A DNA stretch of 64,000 nucleotides from Candidatus Palauibacter scopulicola (lineage in GTDB: Bacteria; Gemmatimonadota; Gemmatimonadetes; Palauibacterales; Palauibacteraceae). The DNA is taken from positions 1-64,000 of the forward strand of contig NZ_CANPWG010000039.1 of NCBI RefSeq assembly GCF_947581915.1, given 5' to 3'. The translations under genes and the position numbers were made by a program. Shown here in pieces: positions 19,061 to 26,271 of this stretch. Numbering within the stretch: position 1 is the first letter of the stretch; every line of letters starts with the position of its first letter. Under the pieces are notes generated by a model. That model was not told where the DNA came from, did no database searches, and worked only from the letters and a program-made list of their open reading frames with translations.

Positions 19061-20031
19061 GCCGGATTCCGGCCGGCGTCGTCGGCGTCGGGAGGCTGGG
19101 CGCCGAGCACGCCCGGCTCCTGGCGCAGAGCGACGCGTTCGAGTTGGCGGGGATCCACGACCGGTCGGCCGCACGGGGGAAGGAGGTCGCGGACGCGCTG
19201 TCCGTGCCGGCCTTCGCGGAGGCGGAGGCGCTGCTCGACCGGGTCGAAGCCGTCGTCATCGCGGTGCCCACCGTGGCGCACCACGAGGCCGCGACGGCCG
19301 CGCTCCGGGCGGGGTGCCACACGCTGGTCGAGAAACCGCTGGCCTCGAGCCTCGCGGAGGCCGACGAGATTCTCGCGCTCGCGGAGGAAGAGGGCGTCGT
19401 CCTCGGAGTGGGACACGTCGAGCGCTTCAACGGCATCCTCCTCGCCGCGGATCCGTGGCTGGACCGGCCGCGGTTCATCGAGTCGCTGCGCATGGCGCCG
19501 TTTCGGGCCCGCGGGGCGGATACCACGGTCATCCTGGATCTCATGATCCACGACATCGACCTCGTCCTCACGCTGACGGAGGCGCCGCTGGAGGACGTGC
19601 GTGCGGTGGGCGTGCCCGTCATTACCCCCCGGATCGACCTCGCCAACGCGCGCCTCTCGTTCGAGGACGGCACCGTGGCGAACATCACCGCGAGCCGCGT
19701 GGCGTTGAAGGCGTTGCGCAAGCTGCGGTTGTTCCAGCGCTCCGGGTACTTCAGCTTGGACCTGGCGGCCGGAACGGGACAACACTACCGGCGGCGCGAT
19801 CCAGGGGCCGGGACCGCGATCGCGGGGGTGGAGGCCATGGTGGAGCGTATCCCGCTGAAGGGGGGCGGCGGCGAGGCGCTCGCGCGGGAACTCGAGGCCT
19901 TCGCCGACGCGATCGCAGGACGTCCGAGCCGCCTGGTATCGGGTCGCGCGGGCAGGGAAGCGCTGGAAGTCGCGATCCGGATCACCCGCGAAATCGAGGA
20001 GTTCGTACATGTCGTTGCTCAAGATCCGTGA
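19057..20031 (+). CDS. Gfo/Idh/MocA-family NAD(P)-dependent oxidoreductase (possibly GnnA-like)
   Basis: 324 residues, GTG start overlapping lpxA. The N-terminal Rossmann fold has GVVGVGRLGAEHA (residues ~6-18); 'EKPLA' near 93 carries the family lysine, and the C-terminal domain includes 'DLMIHDIDLVLTL'. Its place between lpxA and lpxB, in the lipid A operon, resembles gnnA, whose product oxidises the 3-OH of UDP-GlcNAc so that lipid A receives a 3-amino sugar. The partner transaminase gnnB is not in the window. The substrate is therefore inferred from position only. Confidence 0.8.
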   Translation: MSRIPAGVVGVGRLGAEHARLLAQSDAFELAGIHDRSAARGKEVADALSVPAFAEAEALLDRVEAVVIAVPTVAHHEAATAALRAGCHTLVEKPLASSLAEADEILALAEEEGVVLGVGHVERFNGILLAADPWLDRPRFIESLRMAPFRARGADTTVILDLMIHDIDLVLTLTEAPLEDVRAVGVPVITPRIDLANARLSFEDGTVANITASRVALKALRKLRLFQRSGYFSLDLAAGTGQHYRRRDPGAGTAIAGVEAMVERIPLKGGGGEALARELEAFADAIAGRPSRLVSGRAGREALEVAIRITREIEEFVHVVAQDP

Positions 20032-20143
20032 GGAGCGGAAGAAGCTCGGAGGGGCGGTCAAGCGGGGACCCCGGACCCTGGTCCTCCTCATTCTCCTTGC
20101 GCTCGTCCTCATGCTGATGGCCTACCTCGGCCGGGTGTCCTGA
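20009..20143 (+). CDS. 44-residue single-pass membrane peptide in the lpx operon
   Basis: ATG 20009 to TGA 20141-20143, overlapping the end of the oxidoreductase gene by 23 nt. A basic N-terminus (MSLLKIREERKKLGG) is followed by one hydrophobic helix (~24-40, LVLLILLALVLMLMAYL). Positive-inside predicts a cytosolic N-terminus. It fills exactly the space between two lpx-operon genes, and its stop overlaps the lpxB start. I do not recognise a family. It could be a small membrane anchor or regulator of a lipid A enzyme. Confidence 0.7.
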   Translation: MSLLKIREERKKLGGAVKRGPRTLVLLILLALVLMLMAYLGRVS

Positions 20144-21306
20144 CCCCACGTCCACGGCCGGCCCTCTTCATCTCCGCCGGCGAATCGTCGGGGGACCGCC
20201 ACGGCGCCGCGGTTGCGCGGGAGATCCTGCGCAAGTTGCCCGGGGCGAGGCTGTTCGGGATCGGCGGCCGCGAGATGGAGGCGGCCGGAGTGTCGAGGCT
20301 CGCCGGGCTTGACGAGTTGTCGGTCATGGGGGGGACGGAGGTGCTGCGTCGCCTGCCGGGTTTCCTCCGGCTGGAGCGCAGGATCCGGCGCCTCTTCACG
20401 ACAGAGGATGTGCGGCTGTTTCTTCCGATCGACTACCCGGGGCTCAACCTGCGGCTTGCCCGCGCCGCGCGGCGGCAGGGGCGGGGCGTCCTCTATTACA
20501 TCGCGCCTCAGGTGTGGGCCTGGCGGGAAGGCCGGGCCCGGAAGCTCCGACGTGACTGCGACCGCGTCCTCACCGTGCTCCCGTTCGAAGCGGCACTCCT
20601 TGAGCGGTATGGCGTCCGGACGGAGTTCGTCGGCCACCCTCTCCTCGATGAAACGCGCGCTCCCCGGAGCGGCGCCGCGGCTCGCGCGGCCGCGGGGCGG
20701 CGCCCGTCCGGCGCGAGGAGGGTGGTGGGACTCTTCCCGGGATCGCGGGCCCAGGAGGTTCGGTGCATGCTGCCGGTCTTCGCGGAAGCCGCGCGCCGAC
20801 TCGCGCGGCGGCATCGGGATCTCGACTTCATCATCGCGCGCCCGCCGCATCTCCCGGAAGCGCTCTACGCGGAAGCCGGCTTCCCGACCACGGGAGCGCG
20901 TGAGGCAACTGAACGGTCCTGGGCCGCCCTCACGAAGTCGGGCACGATCACGCTCGAGCTCGCGCTCGCGGGCGTGCCGATGGTCGTGGGCTACCGCATG
21001 AGCCGAGTTGAGTGGGCCATCGGCCGCCGGCTCGTACGCGTTCCCTCCATCGTGCTCGTCAACCTCGTGGCCGAGGCCCCAGTCGTCCCGGAGCTCCTGC
21101 AGGACCGGCTGACGGCCGCCCGCGCGGCGGAGGCCATCGAGGGGCTCCTCGCCGAAGAAGCGCCGGCGCGTCGCGACATGCTGCGCGGCTTCGATGTCGT
21201 TCGTGAACGACTCGGGGAACCGGGGTGCGCGGCCCGCGTCGCGAGGCACGCGATCCAACTCCTTGCGGAACCGGATTCCGAGGATCCGCCCGGCGCGGCA
21301 TGCTGA
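20140..21306 (+). CDS. lpxB: Lipid A disaccharide synthase LpxB
   Basis: 388 residues from CTG 20140 (E. coli LpxB is 382). The N-terminal signature ALFISAGESSGDRHGA begins seven codons after this CTG. No in-frame ATG, GTG or TTG lies upstream of it that could serve; the next possible start (TTG 20236) would delete this conserved glycosyltransferase motif. CTG overlaps the preceding stop as CTGA. The GT19 fold shows 'YYIAPQVWAW' near 120, 'LPFEAALLERYG' and 'GLFPGSRAQEV' mid-protein, and 'KSGTITLELALAGVPMVVGYR' near 270-290 (part of the donor site). Function certain; non-ATG start inferred. Confidence 0.94.
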   Translation: MTPRPRPALFISAGESSGDRHGAAVAREILRKLPGARLFGIGGREMEAAGVSRLAGLDELSVMGGTEVLRRLPGFLRLERRIRRLFTTEDVRLFLPIDYPGLNLRLARAARRQGRGVLYYIAPQVWAWREGRARKLRRDCDRVLTVLPFEAALLERYGVRTEFVGHPLLDETRAPRSGAAARAAAGRRPSGARRVVGLFPGSRAQEVRCMLPVFAEAARRLARRHRDLDFIIARPPHLPEALYAEAGFPTTGAREATERSWAALTKSGTITLELALAGVPMVVGYRMSRVEWAIGRRLVRVPSIVLVNLVAEAPVVPELLQDRLTAARAAEAIEGLLAEEAPARRDMLRGFDVVRERLGEPGCAARVARHAIQLLAEPDSEDPPGAAC

Positions 21307-23057
21307 GCGCCCGCCGCATCCCGTTGGGCATCGCCGTCCGGCTCGTGCGGACGGTCCTTCCCATCAGCCGGACGTGGCGCTTCCGGCACCCCGACGACCC
21401 CGGCCGGCCGTATCGGCCTCTGCTGGAGCGAGAAGTCTACGCGTGCTGGCACGAGCACCTTCTCCCGCTCACGTGCCTCCTCGCGGGCCAGGAACTCGTG
21501 ACGCTCGCGAGCCGCGACCGCGATGGCGAGATCATCTCGCGGGTCCTCCGGCATCTCGGTTATGACGTGGCCCGGGGCTCGAGCACCCGCGGCGGTTCGG
21601 CCGGCTTCCGGCAGCTGGCCCGCTCCTTCGCGGCGGGACGCGGGGTGATCCTCACGGGGGATGGACCGCGCGGCCCGCGACGGTCGTTGAAGGAAGGCAC
21701 GGCGCGGATCGCGAAGCTGACGGACAGCGCCGTGAGCGTGGTGGGCGTCGCGGCCTCTTCGGGCCGGCGGCTATCGAGCTGGGATCGCTTCCTCGTCCCC
21801 GCCCCCGGGGCCACCGTGTTCGTGTCGCTCGCGCCGGTCCTCGGCGAGAACGCGCCGGGCACGGGGGACGTACAGGCGGCGCTCCGGCGCGAGGTGGCGC
21901 GCTGTGAGCAGGCTGCCCGCGAGGCCTGCTGGTCCCGCCCCCCGGGAGTCGTGCGGAGCGGGAGGCGAGCCGGGCGGGACCCCTTGCCACGGTCCGGCCG
22001 CCGGACTCCGGCCCGGCGCTCGCTCGAACTCCGCCTCCGCGGCCAGTGGCGGCGTCCGCGCGCGGCGCTCCCGCTGAGGGGGCTGGCCCGCCTGTACGGC
22101 GGCGCCCACGATGCCCGGCGCCGACTCTACGATCTCAGGCTCCTCCGCACGCACTCCGCCGGCATCCCCGTGATATCGGTCGGCGGCGTCACGGTCGGGG
22201 GCAGCGGCAAGACGCCGCTCGCCGCCGGTATCGGCCGTCTGCTTCGCGAGGCCGGGCACCACCCGGCCATCCTGGCGCGGGGATACGCCGACGAACTCCA
22301 GCTCCTCGCGCACGAGGCGCCCGGAGCGTCGATCCGCGGCCACCCGGACCGGCTCCGGTCCGGGCGGCGGGCGGGGGCGGAGGGAGCGACGGTGGCGATC
22401 CTCGACGATGGCTTTCAGCACCACCGCCTCTTCCGCGACCTCGAACTCCTCGTCCTGGACCGGGACGCCCTTCGTCGCACGAACCGCGCGCGACTCCCGG
22501 CCGGCCCGTTTCGCGAGCGCTGGGAACGCGCCGTCCTCCGTGCGGACGCGATCATCAGCACGGGACGAGAGCCGTGGACGGCCGAATTGTCCCGTTTCGA
22601 CCGCGAGCTCCGGGCCCGCGTCGGGAGTCTGGCTCCCGGCGTGCCCATGGCGGCGGCCGCCTTCGGCTATGGAACCGTCGAGGCCGCCAACGCGGGAGCG
22701 CGCGGCTGGACCGGCTCCCCGGCCCCCCGTCTCGCCTTGACCGGGATCATGAAGCCCAATCTCTTCTTCGCGCAGGCCGACGCCGCGTGCGCGTCGGTCC
22801 GGGAGCGACTCGCGCTGAGCGATCACGGGATTCCATCGCCGCGGGAGCGGGCGGCCGCGATCCGTGCGGCGGGGCGGGGCGGCGTGCTCACCACACGCAA
22901 GGATCTCTTCCGGTTCCGCCCGCTCTTCGACGCGGGCCTGCCGATCTGGGTGCTCCCCGAGACTCTCGCATGGAAGGCCGGCTGGGAAAACGTGAGACGC
23001 CTGATTCTCGATACGGCATCGGGCCGGAGAGACCGTGATCCGGCGGCCGAAGGGTGA
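21300..23057 (+). CDS. lpxK: Fusion: DUF374 lysophospholipid-acyltransferase-like domain + LpxK tetraacyldisaccharide 4'-kinase
   Basis: 585 residues in one open frame from ATG 21300 (7-nt overlap with lpxB). Residues ~1-205 are a DUF374/LPLAT-like domain (CWHEHLLPLTC, SRDRDGEIISRVLRHLGYDVARG, GDGPRGPRRSLKEGTARIA). Residues ~245-580 are LpxK, with P-loop GGVTVGGSGKTPLA (~300), ILDDGFQHHRL (~372) and 'TRKDLFRFRPLFD'. LpxK phosphorylates the lipid A disaccharide. The DUF374 acyltransferase is often encoded beside lipid A or Kdo genes; here both are in one polypeptide joined by an Arg/Pro-rich linker. A sequencing error merging two genes cannot be excluded, but the frame is unbroken. Confidence 0.92.
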   Translation: MLSARRIPLGIAVRLVRTVLPISRTWRFRHPDDPGRPYRPLLEREVYACWHEHLLPLTCLLAGQELVTLASRDRDGEIISRVLRHLGYDVARGSSTRGGSAGFRQLARSFAAGRGVILTGDGPRGPRRSLKEGTARIAKLTDSAVSVVGVAASSGRRLSSWDRFLVPAPGATVFVSLAPVLGENAPGTGDVQAALRREVARCEQAAREACWSRPPGVVRSGRRAGRDPLPRSGRRTPARRSLELRLRGQWRRPRAALPLRGLARLYGGAHDARRRLYDLRLLRTHSAGIPVISVGGVTVGGSGKTPLAAGIGRLLREAGHHPAILARGYADELQLLAHEAPGASIRGHPDRLRSGRRAGAEGATVAILDDGFQHHRLFRDLELLVLDRDALRRTNRARLPAGPFRERWERAVLRADAIISTGREPWTAELSRFDRELRARVGSLAPGVPMAAAAFGYGTVEAANAGARGWTGSPAPRLALTGIMKPNLFFAQADAACASVRERLALSDHGIPSPRERAAAIRAAGRGGVLTTRKDLFRFRPLFDAGLPIWVLPETLAWKAGWENVRRLILDTASGRRDRDPAAEG

Positions 23058-23530
23058 CGCGGATCCTCGTGGCCTCGGTCGGACGGAAGCGGGCGACCCC
23101 TCTTCGAAGGGCGACCGAGGAGTACGAGGACCGCCTGCGGCGGTACATCCGGTACGACACCGTGGTCATCGGCCCGGCAAGACTCCCGGATGCCCGCGCC
23201 GCGGAGGCGCGGGAGCGGGAGGCGGCGGCCCTCGAGCGCCGGCTCCCCGAGGACCTGGACCTCATCGCGCTCACGCGCGAGGGCGAGTACTGGACCACGC
23301 GGGCGCTCGCGGACTACCTCGACGACCTGCGGACGTACGGACGGCCCGGAGCGGCGTTTGCGATCGGCGGGGCGCATGGACTGGCCCCGCGGCTGCTTGC
23401 CCGCGCGCGGGTGCGACTCGCGCTCTCGGCCATGACGCTCCCCCACGAGGTCGCCCGGCTCATCCTCACGGAACAACTCTACCGGGCGGCCACGATCCTC
23501 CGTGGCGAGCCGTACCACAAAGGCTCGTGA
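23054..23530 (+). CDS. rlmH: 23S rRNA pseudouridine-1915 N3-methyltransferase RlmH
   Basis: 158 residues, GTG start in GTGA overlap. SPOUT fold with the SAM-binding knot 'FAIGGAHGL' (~104-112) and C-terminal 'LPHEVARLILTEQLYRAATI' followed by 'RGEPYHKG', the hallmark of the family. It methylates the pseudouridine at position 1915 (E. coli numbering) of 23S rRNA helix 69 on 70S ribosomes. Confidence 0.97.
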   Translation: MTRILVASVGRKRATPLRRATEEYEDRLRRYIRYDTVVIGPARLPDARAAEAREREAAALERRLPEDLDLIALTREGEYWTTRALADYLDDLRTYGRPGAAFAIGGAHGLAPRLLARARVRLALSAMTLPHEVARLILTEQLYRAATILRGEPYHKGS

Positions 23531-24279
23531 GCGAACCGACGAGCGCTCCCGCCGAGTGGTTCAGGGAATGGTTCGGCCGAGCCTACCTCGAACTCTATCC
23601 GCATCGGGATGAGGAGGAGGCCGCCCGGGCCGTCGCGCTCTACCGGGAGCGTGCGGGACTCGGCGCGGGCGACCGCGTGCTCGACCTCGCCTGCGGTGCG
23701 GGACGGCACCTGCAGCGCCTCCGCGCGGTGGGCCTGCGGGCGGTCGGGATCGACCTTTCCGCGCCGCTCCTCGACGCGGCGCGAACGCGTCCGGGCGTGG
23801 ACGGAGCCCTCGTCCGGGCGGACATGCGGGGGCTCCCCTTCGCCGCCGGAGCGTTCGATGGTCTCGTGAACTTCTTCACCTCCTTCGGCTACTTTCTCAC
23901 GCCGGAAGAGGACATCGAGGTTCTGCGGGAAATCCGGCGCGTGCTGCGGCCCGGCGCCCCCTTCCTGATGGATTATCTGCACGCGGCCTGGGTCATCGAC
24001 CGCCTCGACCCCGAGTCCGTGGGCGAGATCAACGGAACTCCCGTGCGGCAGACGCGCTGGGTGGAGGGAGACCAGGTCTTCAAGCGAATCGAGATCGGCG
24101 GAACGGCGGGCCGGGCTCCGGAAGTCTATCACGAGCGGGTGCGACTCTATTCTCCGGAGGCCCTGCGCGCCCTCCTCCGCGAGCAGGGACTCGAAGCGAC
24201 GAACGCCTTCGGCGGCTATGACGGGACGCCGTTTCGGAGCGACTCGGCTCGCCTCCTCCTGCTGGGACGGACGCTTTGA
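23527..24279 (+). CDS. Class I SAM-dependent methyltransferase (candidate bacillithiol N-methyltransferase)
   Basis: 250 residues, GTG start in GTGA overlap with rlmH. SAM motif I is DRVLDLACGAGRHLQRL (~49-64), followed by 'GIDLSAPLLDAAR' and 'RADMRGLPFAAGAFDGLVNFFTSFGY', then 'VLREIRRVLRPGAPFLMDY'. The substrate cannot be read from sequence. It ends in a TTGA overlap with bshC, so the two are co-translated. In Chlorobiaceae a SAM methyltransferase (NmbA) makes N-methyl-bacillithiol; this neighbour may do the same. That is inference from context only. Confidence 0.85.
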   Translation: MSEPTSAPAEWFREWFGRAYLELYPHRDEEEAARAVALYRERAGLGAGDRVLDLACGAGRHLQRLRAVGLRAVGIDLSAPLLDAARTRPGVDGALVRADMRGLPFAAGAFDGLVNFFTSFGYFLTPEEDIEVLREIRRVLRPGAPFLMDYLHAAWVIDRLDPESVGEINGTPVRQTRWVEGDQVFKRIEIGGTAGRAPEVYHERVRLYSPEALRALLREQGLEATNAFGGYDGTPFRSDSARLLLLGRTL

Positions 24280-25850
24280 ATCCGCCGGAGAACCCGGCGA
24301 TCCTCTCCCGGCCTCTGGGTGCCCCGGGCTCCATCGCGCACGCACTGCTGGGAGCCGACGACCCCGGTTTTCTTCCGCTCGCCAGACACCTTGCCGCGAC
24401 CCCGCCTCCGCCCTCGCGCCGCTCCCGGCTCGGACCCGATGCCTTCGGCGTGTCCGGCCCCGGTGTCCGCGCGCGTCTCGAGTCCGTCCTCCGAGGGCAG
24501 GGAACCTTCGTCACGACGGGGCACCAGCCCGTCCTCCTCCTCGGACCCCTCTACGTCCTCTACAAAGCGCTCACCGCCATCTCGCTCGCCGCCCGCCTCG
24601 AGCGGGCGGTCGGCGCGCCCGTCGTCCCGCTCTTCTGGATCGCCTCGGACGACCACGACTGGGCCGAGGTGGGGAGCGCGACGCTCCTCGACCGTGCCGA
24701 CGCGCCGCGGACGCTCGCCCTTCCGGTGCCCTCCGGTGGCGAGCGTCGATCCGTTGGATCCCACGTCCTGCGCGGTCCCGAAATGGAGGTCCTCGACGCC
24801 CTGTCGGAAATCGTTCCTGAATCGGAGTTTACGGCGCACTACCTCGAGTTGGTGCGAGATGCGTGCGCCGAGGGACGTCCGGTGTCCGCGGCCTTCGCCC
24901 GGCTCCTCCTGGGCGTCCTCGGCGATCGCGGATACGCCTGGATCGATTCCGCGCGACCCGAGGTCCGCCGCGCCGCGGCCCCCCTCTACCGGCAGCTCCT
25001 TGCCGACTGGGACGGAACGGTCGAGGCGGAGGCGGCGGGGGCGCACGCGCTGCGGGCTTCGGGCTTCGAACCGCCGATCCCGCCCGTCGACGATGCCCTG
25101 CCGCTGTTCTTCGACGAGGGCGCCGGCCGGCATCGCGTCCGGCGCGACGGGACCGCGCCCCCGGAGATCTGGCTCGAACGGCTGGACGCCGCGCCCGAGG
25201 GCTTTTCGCCGAACGTCGCGTCCCGCCCCGCGCTCGAGTCCCACCTCTTTCCCGTGGCCGCGACGGTACTGGGACCCGGCGAGATCGCCTACTGGAGCCA
25301 GCTCGGGCCGCTGTTCGATGCACTCGATGTTCCCCTGCCGTCCATCCAGCCGCGGGCGGCATGGACGCTGGTCGAGGCGCGCACGCGACGGATCCTCGAG
25401 CGGACCGGGCTCTCACCGCAGGATCTCGCCACGGGGGCGGAGCCGGTCGTGGAACGCCTCACGCGGGAAGCGCGGCCGGAAGGGGTGGAGCGGGCCCTCG
25501 ACCGTTTCAGCGAGGAGGCGGAGGCCGGCATGGCCGCGATCGAAGCGGCCGTGGCCGAAGACGTGCCGGGACTGCGGGGGGCGGCGGGGAAGATGCGGAA
25601 GGGCATCTTCGACGCGGCCTCCGAACTGTCCCGCCAGGTGGACCGTGCGACCCGGGAACGGCTCGACGTCCGCCTGGGCCAGGTGCGCCGCGCGGCGGCG
25701 AACCTCTTTCCGCGGCGGCGCCCTCAGGAACGCGTGCTGAACCCGCTCAGCTTCCTCTGCCGCTACGGCCCGGGACTCGTGGAGCGGCTGGCCCGCGAGA
25801 CCGATCGCCAGGTCGCGTCCTTCTTGGCGGGTCGCGCGGAAGATGGATAG
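24276..25850 (+). CDS. bshC: Putative bacillithiol synthase BshC (cysteine-adding enzyme)
   Basis: 524 residues, TTG start in TTGA overlap with the methyltransferase gene. Family signatures include 'TFVTTGHQPVLLLGPLYVLYKALTAISLA' split around residues 80-110, 'VPLFWIASDDHDWAEV' (~121-136), 'GEIAYWSQLGPLFDAL' (~330) and the C-terminal coiled coil ending 'RRRPQERVLNPLSFLCRYG'. BshC joins cysteine to glucosaminyl-malate in the last step of bacillithiol synthesis. bshA and bshB are not in the window. The stop TAG is also the start of a promoter-like TAGCTTTC. Confidence 0.92.
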   Translation: MNPPENPAILSRPLGAPGSIAHALLGADDPGFLPLARHLAATPPPPSRRSRLGPDAFGVSGPGVRARLESVLRGQGTFVTTGHQPVLLLGPLYVLYKALTAISLAARLERAVGAPVVPLFWIASDDHDWAEVGSATLLDRADAPRTLALPVPSGGERRSVGSHVLRGPEMEVLDALSEIVPESEFTAHYLELVRDACAEGRPVSAAFARLLLGVLGDRGYAWIDSARPEVRRAAAPLYRQLLADWDGTVEAEAAGAHALRASGFEPPIPPVDDALPLFFDEGAGRHRVRRDGTAPPEIWLERLDAAPEGFSPNVASRPALESHLFPVAATVLGPGEIAYWSQLGPLFDALDVPLPSIQPRAAWTLVEARTRRILERTGLSPQDLATGAEPVVERLTREARPEGVERALDRFSEEAEAGMAAIEAAVAEDVPGLRGAAGKMRKGIFDAASELSRQVDRATRERLDVRLGQVRRAAANLFPRRRPQERVLNPLSFLCRYGPGLVERLARETDRQVASFLAGRAEDG

Positions 25851-25855
25851 CTTTC
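25823..25855 (+). promoter_or_regulatory. Candidate promoter, CTTG-N21-TAGCTTTC
   Basis: CTTG at 25823-25826 and TAGCTTTC at 25848-25855 resemble the Bacteroidota-type promoter (TTTG, 19-21 nt, TAnnTTTG) with one mismatch in each box. It lies at the end of bshC, just ahead of the 105-bp gap before the next gene, where a new transcript would be expected. Confidence 0.45.
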
Positions 25856-25955
25856 GGCGTTCGCGGGTACATCGTCCCGAAGCCGGCGGCAGGTACACCG
25901 CGAGCGGACGTTCTTCCACGGAGGGCGCGACAATGAGCGGCACGGGAGATCCGAG

Positions 25956-26255
25956 ATGACCTTCGCCTTCATGGTCGTCCTCGGGCTGATCGTCCTCATC
26001 CCGGTGCTCGCCATCGTGATCGACTCTCCCCTCTCCGAAGCCCTGGCGCGCCGGATCGGGAACACCGACTCGGGCACGAACCAGTCCGCGCGGATCGACG
26101 CGCTGGAGCAGGAGGTCCAGTACCTGACGCAGGCGGTGGAAGGCATCCGGGAAGAGACCGCCTTCGTGCGCGCGCTCGTGGAAGGTGACGAAGCGCTCCC
26201 GGCCCTCCCCGGCCGGGACGCGGGGCAGCCGTCCGGAAACGACGGGGAGCATTGA
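25956..26255 (+). CDS. Small membrane protein with coiled coil
   Basis: 99 residues. One N-terminal membrane helix (~3-22, FAFMVVLGLIVLIPVLAIVI), then a short linker and a predicted coiled coil ('RIDALEQEVQYLTQAVEGIREETAFVRALVEG', two blocks, ~46-77). The acidic tail is probably disordered. This layout recalls small envelope-stress/PspB-like or FtsB/L-like proteins, but I recognise no family signature. Start ATG 25956 follows 'gggagatccgag'. It lies between bshC and murJ and ends just before the murJ start. Confidence 0.75.
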   Translation: MTFAFMVVLGLIVLIPVLAIVIDSPLSEALARRIGNTDSGTNQSARIDALEQEVQYLTQAVEGIREETAFVRALVEGDEALPALPGRDAGQPSGNDGEH

Positions 26256-26271
26256 TCTGACCGAGGGGAAG

